Notes under the pieces: model-generated
Seen by the model: the letters and a program-made list of their open reading frames with translations, nothing else
Told to the model about the DNA's origin: nothing
Databases searched by the model: none
Position numbers and translations under genes: made by a program
Origin: Microbacterium neungamense
GTDB lineage: Bacteria > Actinomycetota > Actinomycetes > Actinomycetales > Microbacteriaceae
Assembly: GCF_024971095.1 (NCBI RefSeq)
Contig: NZ_CP069717.1
Span: 1,302,001 to 1,366,000, forward strand
Direction: 5' to 3'
Length of the DNA: 64,000 nt
In this document: piece by piece, positions 26,761 to 36,006 of the stretch
Layout: every line of letters starts with the position of its first letter
Numbering within the stretch: the stretch's first letter is position 1

Positions 26761-28377
26761 TCAGCCGCCGAGGGCGCTGAGCCAGGCGCGACGGGCGGCC
26801 AGCGCCTCGGTCGCCTCCTTGATCGCCTTGGCGTCGCCGGCCTTCTCGGCCGCGGCGAGCTCCGCCTCGAGCTTCTCGATGGCCTCGATCAGCTGGGCGC
26901 TCATGTCGTTCGCGCGCGCCTTGGTCTCGGGGTTGTTGCGCTTCCAGTCGACGTCCTCACGCGCTTTCAGCTCCTGCTCGATGACGCGGAGGCGGTCGTC
27001 GAGGGCGCGCTCCTTCTCGCGCGGGAAGATCCGCCCGACCTCGTCCCACTGGCGCTGGATGCGGGTGAGCAGCGCGCGGGCGCGCTTCAGGTTCTTCTCC
27101 TCGCCGACGGCCTTGGCCTCCTCGAGCAGCGCCTCGCGGGCCGCGATCTTCGGGGCGGAGTCCGCCTCCTCGGCGGCGGCCTGCTCGGCGCGCGCGGCGT
27201 AGAGGGCGTCGCCGGCGGCCTTGAACCGGGCCCACAGCGCGTCGTCGACCTTGCGCCCCGCGCGACCGGCGGCCTTCCACTCGTCCAGGAGCGCACGGTA
27301 GGCCGGGATGGCGTCCACACCGCGCGGCGCCAGGGCCTCGGCCTTCTCGACGAGCCGGGTCTTCGCGTCGCGGGCGGCCTTGTGCGTCTCGTCCAGCTCG
27401 GAGAAGAACGCACGCCGCGCCTTGTCGACGGTGGCGCGCGCGTCGCGGAAGCGCTTCCACAGCTGCTGCGCGACGCCCTTGGGCAGCCGCGGACCGTTCT
27501 GCTGGTGGGCCTGCCACTGCTCGAACAGCGCCGCCATCTCGGCGGTGACCTGCTTCCACTGCACCTTGGCCAGATCGCGGGCGGCGATCTCCTCCGCCTT
27601 CTCGGCGATCGCGGTCCGCTCGGCGATCGCGGCGTCGAGCGCCTCCTTCGCAGCCTGGGCCTCCTGTGCGGTGGCCTCGGCCAGCGAGGAGATCAGCGCC
27701 TCGGTGCGGGTGCGCAACCCGGCCAGGTCGCCCACGGCGGCTGCGCCGTTGATCTCGCCGAGCAGGTGGGTGGCTTGCTTGGACAGGTCGGATGCCGAGG
27801 CGCCGCCGCCCTGCGCGCGGGTCTCAAGGGTGCCGAGCTTGAGCGCGAGGTCGTCGTACTTGCGCCCGAAGTAGGCGAGCGCCTCCTCGGGGGTGCCGTC
27901 CGGGTACTGGCCGACCGGCCGCCAGTCGTCGCCGTCGCGCACCTCGACCGTGCCGTCCTCGGCGACGCGGCCCCACTTCTCGACGTCGGCGTTCGTCGGG
28001 GCGACCGCGGCCGCGGGAGGGACGACCGGGGCTGCCGCCTTGCGCGGCATCGGGACGCGGGGAGGAGCGGGAACACGCGGAGGAGCGGGCACCGGCGGTC
28101 CCGGAACCGGAGGCGCCGGCTTCGCCTTCGCGTCGTCCGCGTCGTCCTTCGCCGGGTCCGCGTCGTCCTTCGCCGGGTCCGCGTCGTCCTTCGCCGGGTC
28201 GGCGAGCGCCGGCTCCGACGATGCGGCGTCGGCGCTCGGCTCCTGAGCGGCGGCAGCGTCGGTGCTCGGAGCGTCGGTGCTCGGGACCTCGGTGCTCGGA
28301 ACCTCGGCGTTCGTCGGCGCGGGGGTGGCGGACTCGGGGGTGGCGGACTCGGGGGTGGACGGCTCAGTGGCAGACAC
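26761..28377 (-). CDS. DUF349 domain protein
   Basis: 538 residues from GTG 28377, fixed by AAGGAG just upstream; the frame stays open further but without a site. The first 150 residues are low-complexity: Pro/Thr/Glu-rich, three copies of DPAKDDA, then a Pro-rich stretch with repeated VPAPPR. From about residue 190 to the end it is helical with at least three DUF349 repeats, each marked by W-K-F/R patterns such as QLWKRFRDARATVDKARRAF and ALWARFKAAGDALYAARAEQ. Function is unknown. Cytoplasmic, probably elongated. Confidence 0.85.
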   Translation of the reverse strand: MSATEPSTPESATPESATPAPTNAEVPSTEVPSTDAPSTDAAAAQEPSADAASSEPALADPAKDDADPAKDDADPAKDDADDAKAKPAPPVPGPPVPAPPRVPAPPRVPMPRKAAAPVVPPAAAVAPTNADVEKWGRVAEDGTVEVRDGDDWRPVGQYPDGTPEEALAYFGRKYDDLALKLGTLETRAQGGGASASDLSKQATHLLGEINGAAAVGDLAGLRTRTEALISSLAEATAQEAQAAKEALDAAIAERTAIAEKAEEIAARDLAKVQWKQVTAEMAALFEQWQAHQQNGPRLPKGVAQQLWKRFRDARATVDKARRAFFSELDETHKAARDAKTRLVEKAEALAPRGVDAIPAYRALLDEWKAAGRAGRKVDDALWARFKAAGDALYAARAEQAAAEEADSAPKIAAREALLEEAKAVGEEKNLKRARALLTRIQRQWDEVGRIFPREKERALDDRLRVIEQELKAREDVDWKRNNPETKARANDMSAQLIEAIEKLEAELAAAEKAGDAKAIKEATEALAARRAWLSALGG

Positions 28378-28597
28378 GGTGTGCTCCTTGCGCGGGGATG
28401 CCGCGGAGGGGGTAAGGACGGAGTTCAGCCTAGTACGACGCATCCGCGCCGGTCGCGTGTCCGGAGGGCGCACGCTCACACCGTCGTTATCGGTTTGCGA
28501 GGAGAACGTTCGCTCGGCGTAACGCGACGCGGCCGGTTCGGGACACATCGCGCTCCTACCGTCGGGAGCAGTCGCATCCCCGACGTGAGGAGCCGCA

Positions 28598-29554
28598 GTG
28601 ACCGTGCAACAGCCTGCCGAGATCGTCGTCGCCGGAGCCGGGATGGTCGCCCACCGGTTCGTGGAGAGCCTGCTCAGCCGCGACGCCGCCGTCCGCGTCA
28701 CGGTGGTCGGCGAAGAGCCCCTGGGCCCGTACGACCGGGTCGGTCTGACCGGGTTCCTCGACGGCGCCACCGTCGACGACCTGGCCCTCGACCCGGCGGT
28801 GTTCGACGACGACCGGGTGACGCTGCTCACCGGGGAGCGCGTGCAGCGCATCGACCGCCGCGATGCGCACGCCGTGACGCGCTCCGGCCGCCGCCTCCGC
28901 TACGACACCCTGGTGCTCGCCACCGGCTCGTCCGCCGCGCGCGTCGCCGTTGATGGCGCCGACCTGCCGGGCTGCTTCGTCTACCGCACCCTGGACGACG
29001 TCCGCGGCCTGCGGGACTTCGTGCGCCGCCGCGGCGCCGAGCTCGGCCGGCCGCTGCGCGGCGCCGAGATCGGCGGCGGCCTGCTCGGACTGGAGGCGGC
29101 GGGCGCGCTGCAGGGCCTCGGCGTCGACTGCACCGTCGTGCAGTACTCGGACCGGCTGATGTCGGCGCAGCTCGACCCCGCCGCCGGGCGGATGCTGCGC
29201 CGGCTGATCGAGGCGCGCGGCATCGCCGTGCGGACGGAGGCGCGCACCACCCGGCTCGACCCGGACGCCTCCGGCCAGGTCACCGGGCTCGAGTTCCAGG
29301 ACGGCAGCCTGCACGAGGCCGACGTCGTCGTCTTCACCGTCGGTGTGCGGCCCCGCGATGAGCTCGCCCGGGAGGCCGGACTCGCCGTGCACCCGCGCGG
29401 CGGCGTCCTCATCGACGAACACTGCACCACCAGCGACCGGCGCATCCTCGCCATCGGCGAAGTGGCCTGCTTCGAGGGCAGGACGGTCGGGCTGGTCGCG
29501 CCCGGGTACGCGATGGCGGAGGTCGCCGCGAGCCGGCTTCTCGGCGGCGACGCC
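28598..29554 (+). pseudogene. nirB: Nitrite reductase large subunit NirB (FAD/NAD domain only), truncated
   Basis: From GTG 28598 (GAGGAG upstream) the protein follows NirB for about 319 residues: VVAGAGMVAHRFVESLL, GPYDRVGLTGFLDG, LATGSSAARV, the NAD site GAEIGGGLLGLEAAGAL and APGYAMAEVAASRLLGGDA. There the match ends; seven foreign codons follow to a stop at 29573-29575. Full NirB is over 800 residues and carries [2Fe-2S], sulfite-reductase-like and siroheme domains, all missing. The remaining part could at most be a diaphorase. The cut coincides with the cut end of an FNT channel gene read from the other strand. It could instead be an intact small reductase, but the shared junction argues against that. 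Confidence 0.75.
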
Positions 29555-29714
29555 CGGTGTTCGTCGACACGGTGACCGCGAAGGCGGCGGCGATGGTGAG
29601 CAGCGCCGCGCCCATGAACGAGCGGATCAGCGTGTCGCGGGCGGACATCTGGATCTTGTAGGCGCCGGCGTCGACCATGCGGGTGACGAGATCGGCGGGC
29701 TTGACGTAGGACAC
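29553..29714 (-). pseudogene. FNT-family formate/nitrite channel, N-terminal fragment
   Basis: From GTG 29714, with GGAGG at good spacing, 54 codons read as an FNT channel: SYVKPADLVTRMVDAGAYK, MSARDTLIRSFMGAALLTIA and AAFAVTVSTNTG, the first cytoplasmic helix and first membrane span. After Gly54 the frame reads antisense nirB until a stop at 29409. A full FNT protein has about 270 residues and six spans. It would have carried nitrite or formate, matching nirB. Confidence 0.75.
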
Positions 29715-29788
29715 GGAACCTCCACGGGTCGGGTGGACTGGCGTGAGTCCAGCGTCGCCCGGCCGCGTTTCGGGAAAGCGCCGCCGGC

Positions 29789-29815
29789 GTTACGCCCGTG
29801 AAGCGATCCGCTCAC
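29789..29815 (+). promoter_or_regulatory. GlnR-like operator upstream of the FNT fragment
   Basis: GTTAC (29789-29793), GAAGC (29800-29804) and CTCAC (29811-29815), each six bases apart: 5/5, 4/5 and 4/5 matches to the gTnAC-n6-GaAAC-n6-gTnAC pattern. Nitrite genes are standard GlnR targets. It lies 75-101 bases before the FNT start, in the opposite orientation to that gene. Confidence 0.4.
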
Positions 29816-29860
29816 ATCCGCCGCGGTGCGGTGTGAGGGGAAGGGGCCCGTCGTCCGGTG

Positions 29861-30196
29861 TCAGTCGTCCAGCGTCTGCGTCGGCAGCGGCGTCGGCCCG
29901 TCGCTGGGCGCGTTCGGCAGGATCGGCACCGTCGTGGGCTCCGTCGTCGGCGCGACGCTCGGCGCGGGCGTGCCGCTCGGCGACGGGTCCGGCGCGGGGG
30001 TGGTGACCTGCGCGTGGATCACCTGGCTGACCAGGGCGCCGATCACGATCGCGCCCCCGGCGGCGACGGCGATCACGGTGTCGCGGTGGCGACGGCGCAG
30101 TCGGCTGTCGTGCCAGTCCTTGCGTGCCGCGTACAGCCGGGCGCGCTCGGCCTCTTCCCGTGCCCGCTGCGCACTCCGGGAACCGCGTACCGCCAT
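29861..30196 (-). CDS. Small membrane protein with proline/threonine-rich outer tail
   Basis: 111 residues. Order: basic, helical cytoplasmic part (about 1-42, many Arg and Ala), one membrane helix (about 44-62, VIAVAAGGAIVIGALVSQVI) and a Pro/Thr/Ser tail outside (PDPSPSGTPAPSVAPTTEP and similar). AGGAGGG before ATG 30196. I do not recognise a family. It is divergent from rarA. Confidence 0.6.
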   Translation of the reverse strand: MAVRGSRSAQRAREEAERARLYAARKDWHDSRLRRRHRDTVIAVAAGGAIVIGALVSQVIHAQVTTPAPDPSPSGTPAPSVAPTTEPTTVPILPNAPSDGPTPLPTQTLDD

Positions 30197-30279
30197 CGTC
30201 GACCCTCCTGCATCCGGTGCATCCGACGTCTGCGAGCCTACCGCCGCCTCCGCGCGGATCCCGTGTCCGCGGCCCGCAC

Positions 30280-30285
30280 TAGCCT
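30280..30285 (+). promoter_or_regulatory. -10 box for leaderless rarA
   Basis: TAGCCT, seven bases, then ATG 30293. No ribosome site precedes the ATG. Confidence 0.5.
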
Positions 30286-30292
30286 GGGATGC

Positions 30293-31660
30293 ATGTCCTC
30301 CGCGCCCCTGATGTCCGGTCAGACGCCGCTGGCCGTGCGGATGCGGCCGGTCTCCCTGGACGAGGTCGCCGGCCAGCGCCACCTGCTCCGCTCGGGCTCG
30401 CCGATCGTCGCCCTGGCCGACCCGGCCGCCACGGCTCCCGGCGCGGTCTCGATCATCCTGTGGGGCCCGCCGGGCACCGGCAAGACGACGCTCGCTCAGG
30501 CGATCGCGCGCTCCTCGGGGCGCCGGTTCGTCGAGCTCTCCGCCATCACCGCCGGCGTCAAGGACGTGCGCGAGGTGATGCAGGAGGCGATCACCCAGCG
30601 CGATCTGTACGGCCAGTCCACCATCCTCTTCCTGGACGAGATCCACCGGTTCACCAAGGCTCAGCAGGATGCGCTGCTGCCCGGCGTGGAGAACGGCTGG
30701 GTCATCCTCATCGCGGCCACCACGGAGAACCCGTCGTTCTCGGTGATCTCGCCGCTGCTGTCCCGGTCGCTGCTGCTGACCCTGCAGCCGCTCACGGACG
30801 ACGACATCGGCGTGCTCATCGATCGCGCGGTCACCGACCCGCGCGGGCTCGGCGGAGCCGTGACGGTGTCCGCCGAGGCGCGCGCGGCGCTCATCCGGCT
30901 CGCCTCCGGCGACGCCCGCCGTGCCCTCACCGGGCTGGAGGCGGCGGCAGCGGTCGCGCAGTCCGCCGAGGGGCACGACGGCGGCGCGCAGGAGACCGAC
31001 GAGGACGATGAGGACGACGGCGTCCCCGTGGTCACCGCCGACCACGTCGCGCAGGCGGTCGACCGGGCGCTGCTGCGGTACGACCGGCAGGGCGACGAGC
31101 ACTACGACGTGATCAGCGCGTTCATCAAGTCGATCCGCGGCTCGGACCCGGATGCCGCCCTGCACTACCTGGCCCGCATGGTCGAGGCGGGGGAGGACCC
31201 GCGGTTCATCGCGCGCCGCCTGGTGATCTCCGCCGCCGAGGACATCGGTCTGGCCGATCCGCACGCGCTCGTGATCGCGAACGCCGCGGCCGACGCCGTC
31301 GCGTTCATCGGGATGCCCGAGGGCCGCATCCCGCTGGCGGAGGCGACGGTCTACCTCGCCACCACGGCGAAGTCGAACGCGGCGTATCTGGGCATCGACG
31401 CGGCGATCGCCGACGTCCGGGCGGGCGGGTTCGGCCGGGTCCCTGTGCACCTTCGGGACGCGCACTATCCCGGGGCGAAGCGCCTCGGGCACGGCCGCGG
31501 CTACCGCTACCCGCACGACAGCGATGTGGGCGTGCTGCCGCAGCAGTACCTCCCCGACGAACTGGACGGCCGGCGCTACTACAACCCGAAGCCGCTGGGC
31601 GCCGAGCGCGACGTCGCCGCCCGGCTGGAGCGCATCCGCCGCATCCTCGGCGATCGCTGA
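30293..31660 (+). CDS. rarA: Replication-associated recombination protein A (RarA/MgsA)
   Basis: 455 residues. AAA+ ATPase related to clamp loaders: [18 protein letters not shown], Walker [12 protein letters not shown], Walker [21 protein letters not shown], sensor 1 AATTENPSF and the C-terminal tetramer domain ([20 protein letters not shown]). It acts at stalled replication forks. An acidic insert ([10 protein letters not shown], about residues 236-247) breaks the lid region and looks lineage-specific. Start chosen at the leaderless promoter spacing. Confidence 0.94.
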   Translation: MSSAPLMSGQTPLAVRMRPVSLDEVAGQRHLLRSGSPIVALADPAATAPGAVSIILWGPPGTGKTTLAQAIARSSGRRFVELSAITAGVKDVREVMQEAITQRDLYGQSTILFLDEIHRFTKAQQDALLPGVENGWVILIAATTENPSFSVISPLLSRSLLLTLQPLTDDDIGVLIDRAVTDPRGLGGAVTVSAEARAALIRLASGDARRALTGLEAAAAVAQSAEGHDGGAQETDEDDEDDGVPVVTADHVAQAVDRALLRYDRQGDEHYDVISAFIKSIRGSDPDAALHYLARMVEAGEDPRFIARRLVISAAEDIGLADPHALVIANAAADAVAFIGMPEGRIPLAEATVYLATTAKSNAAYLGIDAAIADVRAGGFGRVPVHLRDAHYPGAKRLGHGRGYRYPHDSDVGVLPQQYLPDELDGRRYYNPKPLGAERDVAARLERIRRILGDR

Positions 31661-31672
31661 GATCCGGTCTGT

Positions 31673-31678
31673 TAGACT
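31673..31678 (+). promoter_or_regulatory. -10 box of rpsD
   Basis: TAGACT, giving a leader of roughly 137 bases before rpsD, long for this genome. Confidence 0.45.
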
Positions 31679-31729
31679 TGATCGGCTCGAAACCGTGTTT
31701 TCGGGCATCCCCTCGCTCACCCCACACCG

Positions 31730-31755
31730 TTCCGGCGCCCCGGCGTGCGCCGGAA
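31730..31755 (+). promoter_or_regulatory. Hairpin in the rpsD leader
   Basis: TTCCGGCGC (31730-31738) pairs perfectly with GCGCCGGAA (31747-31755). S4 often represses its own synthesis through a leader structure; this 9-bp stem in an unusually long leader is a candidate. No terminator-like U run follows. Confidence 0.35.
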
Positions 31756-31821
31756 GGCAGAGCGGGGGAGATACGCCCGTGAGACGCGAGAGACGCGTCC
31801 ACGTCATGGAAGGAATGCTTC

Positions 31822-32451
31822 GTGGTCACGAAGTCCCAGGACCGCCGCAAGGTCCGTCTCAGCCGCGCCCTCGGCGTGGCCCTCACCCCGAAGGCCGCCC
31901 GCTACCTGGAGAAGCGTCCCTACGCTCCGGGCGAGCACGGCCGCACCAAGCGCAAGGCCGACAGCGACTACGCCGTCCGTCTGCGTGAGAAGCAGCGTCT
32001 GCGTGAGCAGTACGGCATCCGCGAGAAGCAGCTGCGCATCGCGTTCAACGAGGCCCGCCGCAAGGACGGCCTGACCGGTGAGAACCTGGTCGAGCTGCTC
32101 GAGATGCGTCTGGACGCCCTCGTGCTCCGTGCCGGCTTCGCCCGCACCACCGCGCAGGCCCGTCAGCTGGTCGTGCACCGTCACATCCTCGTCGACGGCC
32201 AGATCGTGGACCGCCCCTCGTTCCGCGTGAAGCCGGGTCAGCTGATCCACGTCAAGGCCAAGAGCGAGAGCCTCGAGCCGTTCCAGGTCGCCGCCGCCGG
32301 CGGCCACGCCGAGGTGCTGCCCCCGGTCCCGGGCTACCTCGAGGTCGAGCTGGACAAGCTGCAGGCACGCCTGGTCCGCCGCCCGAAGCGCGTCGAGGTC
32401 CCCGTGGTCTGCGACGTGCAGCTGGTCGTCGAGTACTACGCGGCTCGCTGA
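31822..32451 (+). CDS. rpsD: 30S ribosomal protein S4
   Basis: 209 residues from GTG 31822 with GGAAGGA upstream. Conserved: GVALTPKAARYLEKRPYAPG, the RNA-binding S4 domain (ARTTAQARQLVVHRHILVDG) and the C-terminal VVEYYAAR. Cysteine-free N-terminus, so the zinc-independent form. It nucleates 30S assembly on 16S rRNA. Standing alone outside the rpoA operon is normal for this group. Confidence 0.97.
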   Translation: MVTKSQDRRKVRLSRALGVALTPKAARYLEKRPYAPGEHGRTKRKADSDYAVRLREKQRLREQYGIREKQLRIAFNEARRKDGLTGENLVELLEMRLDALVLRAGFARTTAQARQLVVHRHILVDGQIVDRPSFRVKPGQLIHVKAKSESLEPFQVAAAGGHAEVLPPVPGYLEVELDKLQARLVRRPKRVEVPVVCDVQLVVEYYAAR

Positions 32452-32474
32452 CGCGTCCAGCGTCCAACGCTCAC

Positions 32475-32503
32475 GAGAGGCGCCGGTACCCCCGGCGCCT
32501 CTC
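32475..32503 (+). terminator. Terminator of rpsD
   Basis: GAGAGGCGCCGG and its complement CCGGCGCCTCTC around TACCC, a perfect 12-bp stem, followed by CCGTTTCC. Confidence 0.75.
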
Positions 32504-32560
32504 TCCGTTTCCGCATACGATGGAGGAACCGCGCCATCGCGCGGAGACGAGGATGACGAC

Positions 32561-32797
32561 ATGAAGAACGTGCTGTGGTTCCTGATCGGCGTGATCGGCG
32601 GCTTCGTCGCCGCCCACTTCATGAACAAGGACCCCCGCGGCCAGGAGCTCTTCGCCGAGATCGACGCGCGCATCGCGGAGTTCACCGGCATCCTCGGCGA
32701 GGCGTACCGCGCGCAGGAGGCCCGCCTCACGGATGCGCCGGCGGCCCCGGCATCCGCCTCCGCCGTGACGCCCGCGGCGACGGCATCCGACGACTGA
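32561..32797 (+). CDS. Small YtxH-like membrane protein
   Basis: 78 residues: an N-terminal helix (VLWFLIGVIGGFVAAHFMN), a short amphipathic helix (RGQELFAEIDARIAEFTGIL) and an Ala/Pro/Ser tail. Similar small proteins sit just upstream of alaS in Microbacteriaceae. No function known. Confidence 0.7.
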   Translation: MKNVLWFLIGVIGGFVAAHFMNKDPRGQELFAEIDARIAEFTGILGEAYRAQEARLTDAPAAPASASAVTPAATASDD

Positions 32798-32866
32798 TCA
32801 CCCCGAGACACCCCGCGTCCGTGCCCGCGGACGCGACTTCACCACGCAAGGACACCCACGAGCCCC

Positions 32867-35527
32867 ATGAGAACCGCGGAGATCGCGCAGCGCTACCTCG
32901 CCTACTTCGAGAAGAACGACCACCTCATCGTGCCTTCCGCCTCGCTGGTGAGCGATGACCCGTCGCTGCTGTTCACGGTCGCCGGCATGGTGCCCTTCAT
33001 CCCGTACCTCACCGGCGTCGTCCCGGCCCCGCACCCGCGGATCGCGGACCTGCAGAAGTGCATCCGCACGAACGACATCGAAGAGGTCGGCAAGACCGCC
33101 CGGCACGGCACCTTCTTCCAGATGCTGGGCAACTGGTCCTTCGGCGACTACTTCAAAGAGGGCGCGATCCGCTACGCGTGGGAGCTGCTGACCACCTCCG
33201 AGACGGACGGCGGGCTCGGCTTCGACGAGAAGGACCTCTGGGTCACGGTCTACGAGACCGACGACGAGGCGGAGGCCATCTGGCGCGACATCATCGGCGT
33301 GCGCCCCGACCGCATCCAGCGGCTCGGTCGCGCCGACAACTACTGGAACACCGGTCAGCCCGGCCCCGGCGGCCCCGACTCCGAGATCTTCTTCGACCGC
33401 GGCCCCGCGTACGGCCGCGACGGCGGCCCGGCGGTGGACGACTCCCGGTTCCTGGAGATCTGGAACCTCGTGTTCATGCAGGACTTCATCGAGAACGTGC
33501 GCAGCAAGACCGAGTTCGACATCGTGGGGGAGCTGCCCCAGAAGAACATCGACACCGGCATGGGCCTGGAGCGCGTGGCCTTCCTGAAGCAGGGCGTCGA
33601 GAACATGTACGAGACCGACCAGGTCCGCCCCGTGCTCGACCGGGCCGTGGAGCTGTCCGGCCGCCGCTACGGCGCCGTGCACGAGGACGACGTCCGCTTC
33701 CGCGTGATCGCCGACCACGTCCGCTCCTCGCTGATGCTGCTCTCCGACGGCGTGCGTCCGTCGAACGAGGGCCGCGGCTACATCCTGCGCCGCCTGATGC
33801 GCCGCACCGTGCGCGCCATGCGCCTGCTCGGCGTGGACGAGCCGACCTTCCCCGAGCTGTTCGCCGCGTCGAAGGACGCCATGAAGTCCGCCTACCCGGT
33901 GCTGGAGAAGGACTGGTCCACGCTCTCGGCCGCCGCATTCGCGGAGGAGGAGACCTTCCGGCGCACGCTGGCGCAGGGCTCGACGATCCTCGACCTCGCC
34001 CTGGACGAGACGAAGAAGAGCGGGGCGAAGACCCTCAGCGGCTCGGAGGCGTTCCTGCTGCACGACACCTACGGCTTCCCGATCGATCTCACCCTGGAGG
34101 TCGCCGAGGAGGCCGGCCTGAGCGTCGACCGCGCCGCGTTCGACAGCCTGATGCAGGAGCAGCGCGCCCGCGCCAAGGCGGATGCCCGCAGCCGCAAGCG
34201 CCAGCTCGCCGACGTGTCCGTCTACCGCGAGCTGCGCGCCCTGGGCGAGACCACCTTCGCCGGGTACACCGACCTGGAGACCGAGTCGAGCGTGCTCGGC
34301 ATCATCGTGGACGGCCGCCCCGCGCCGACCGCGTCGGAGGGCGATGTCGCCGAGGTGATCCTCGCCGAGACCACGCTGTACGCCGAGTCGGGCGGCCAGG
34401 TCGCCGACAAGGGCGCCATCGTCGGCGCCGGGTTCGAGCTCGACGTGCTGGACGTGCAGCGCCCGGTGCCCGGCCTGATCAGCCACACCGTGCACGTCAG
34501 CTCCGGCACGGTCGCGGTCGACGACCGCGCCACCACCGTGGTGGACGCCGCGAACCGCCGCGCGGCGCGCCAGGCGCACTCGGCCACGCACCTCGTGCAC
34601 GCGGCGCTGCGCGACACCCTGGGTCCGACCGCGACTCAGGCCGGGTCGCTCAACCGTGCCGGGTACATGCGCTTCGACTTCACCTGGTCGCAGCCGCTGT
34701 CGGCGGAGACCCGCTCCGAGATCGAGGACATCACGAACAAGGCCGTCCAGGACGCCCTCGAGGTGACCACTCGCATCGTCACCCTGGACGAGGCGAAGGC
34801 CGCGGGCGCCATGGCGCTGTTCGGGGAGAAGTACGGCGACGTGGTGCGCATGGTCGACATCGGCGGCCCGTGGTCGCGCGAGCTGTGCGCCGGCACGCAC
34901 GTGTCCACGAGCGCCGAGATCGGCGTGGTGAGCCTGGTCGGGGAGTCGTCGGTGGGCGCGTCGAACCGCCGCATCGAGGCGCTGGTCGGCCAGGACGCGT
35001 TCCGCGAGCTCGCCGCCGAGCGCAGCATCGTGTCGCAGCTGACCGCCGCGCTGAAGACGCCGCGCGACCAGCTGCCCGCCCGCATCGAGGAGCTCGCCGC
35101 GAACCTGAAGGCGGCGGAGAAGCGGATCGCCCAGTTCGAGGCCAAGGAGCGCGAGGGCCGCGTGCCCGCGCTGGCCGAGGCCGCCGAGACCGTCGGCGGC
35201 TTCCGCGTCGCGCGGGCCGCGCTCGGTGAGGTCGGCTCGGCCGACGATGTGCGCACGCTCGCGCTGAGCGTGCGGGAGCGCCTCGGCGCGGATGCCGCGG
35301 TCGTGGCGTTCGGCGGCACGGCGAACGGCCGGCCGATCGTCGTGGTCGCGACGAACGAAGCCGCGCGCGGCAAGGGTGCGAAGGCCGGCGCGCTGGTGCG
35401 CGTCGCCGCCGGTGTGCTCGGCGGCGGCGGCGGCGGCCGCGACGACGTCGCGCAGGGCGGCGGCACGGATGCCGGTGCGCTGGACGCGGCACTCGAGGCC
35501 ATCGCCGCGGAGCTGCGCGCCGCGTGA
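32867..35527 (+). CDS. alaS: Alanine--tRNA ligase
   Basis: 886 residues. Catalytic core about 1-400 (RTNDIEEVGKTARHGTFFQM, FFDRGPAYGRDGGP), editing domain with the zinc/water motifs HSATHLVHAAL and CAGTHVSTSAEIG, and a C-Ala domain ending GGGGGGRDDVAQGGGTD. It charges tRNA-Ala and clears mischarged Ser and Gly. The N-terminal MRTAEIAQRYLAYFEKNDH fixes the start. ruvX begins inside its last codons. Confidence 0.97.
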   Translation: MRTAEIAQRYLAYFEKNDHLIVPSASLVSDDPSLLFTVAGMVPFIPYLTGVVPAPHPRIADLQKCIRTNDIEEVGKTARHGTFFQMLGNWSFGDYFKEGAIRYAWELLTTSETDGGLGFDEKDLWVTVYETDDEAEAIWRDIIGVRPDRIQRLGRADNYWNTGQPGPGGPDSEIFFDRGPAYGRDGGPAVDDSRFLEIWNLVFMQDFIENVRSKTEFDIVGELPQKNIDTGMGLERVAFLKQGVENMYETDQVRPVLDRAVELSGRRYGAVHEDDVRFRVIADHVRSSLMLLSDGVRPSNEGRGYILRRLMRRTVRAMRLLGVDEPTFPELFAASKDAMKSAYPVLEKDWSTLSAAAFAEEETFRRTLAQGSTILDLALDETKKSGAKTLSGSEAFLLHDTYGFPIDLTLEVAEEAGLSVDRAAFDSLMQEQRARAKADARSRKRQLADVSVYRELRALGETTFAGYTDLETESSVLGIIVDGRPAPTASEGDVAEVILAETTLYAESGGQVADKGAIVGAGFELDVLDVQRPVPGLISHTVHVSSGTVAVDDRATTVVDAANRRAARQAHSATHLVHAALRDTLGPTATQAGSLNRAGYMRFDFTWSQPLSAETRSEIEDITNKAVQDALEVTTRIVTLDEAKAAGAMALFGEKYGDVVRMVDIGGPWSRELCAGTHVSTSAEIGVVSLVGESSVGASNRRIEALVGQDAFRELAAERSIVSQLTAALKTPRDQLPARIEELAANLKAAEKRIAQFEAKEREGRVPALAEAAETVGGFRVARAALGEVGSADDVRTLALSVRERLGADAAVVAFGGTANGRPIVVVATNEAARGKGAKAGALVRVAAGVLGGGGGGRDDVAQGGGTDAGALDAALEAIAAELRAA

Positions 35528-36006
35528 GCGGGTTCCGGCGCGGCATCCGTCTCGGCGTCGACGTCGGGAAGGCCCGTGTTGGCGTGTCCCGCTGCGACCC
35601 GGACGGCATGCTCGCCGTTCCGGTCGAGACCGTGCCGCGCTCGGAACGGTCGATCGCGCGCCTCGCGGAGCTCGCCGCGGAGTGGGAGCCGATCGAGATC
35701 GTGGTCGGCCTGCCGGTGAACCTGCGCGGCGAGGAGACGCCGTCGACGGCGGATGCCCGCGGCTTCGCCGGGGAGCTCGCGGCGGCCGTGTCCGCGCCGG
35801 TGCGCCTGGTGGACGAGCGGCTCAGCACGGTGAGCGCGCATTCGGCGCTCAGATCCTCCGGGAGAACTCAGCGGAACTCTCGTAGCATTGTCGATCAGGT
35901 CGCCGCGGTGGTGCTGCTGCAGCACGCGGTCGACACCGAGAAGAGCACCGGCCGCCCGCCCGGTGAGACGATCCGCTTCGACGAGGAGCCGCGCACCGAT
36001 GCCTGA
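35524..36006 (+). CDS. ruvX: YqgF/RuvX-family RNase H-fold nuclease
   Basis: 160 residues from GTG 35524, overlapping the alaS stop by four bases. Signature acids: RLGVDVGKARVGVS, IVVGLPVNLRGEE, VDERLSTVSAH and DQVAAVVLLQ. Linked to pre-16S rRNA 5'-end processing; also called a putative Holliday junction resolvase. alaS-ruvX-mltG order is conserved. Confidence 0.92.
   Translation: MSGFRRGIRLGVDVGKARVGVSRCDPDGMLAVPVETVPRSERSIARLAELAAEWEPIEIVVGLPVNLRGEETPSTADARGFAGELAAAVSAPVRLVDERLSTVSAHSALRSSGRTQRNSRSIVDQVAAVVLLQHAVDTEKSTGRPPGETIRFDEEPRTDA

Noticed and set aside
28486..28534. GlnR site directly before nirB
   Set aside because: GTTAT, GTTCG and GTAAC occur, but at the required spacing no more than one box is a good match.
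29861..30196. A secreted lipoprotein
   Set aside because: There is no lipobox cysteine and the hydrophobic stretch follows 40 charged residues, so a membrane anchor is the better reading.
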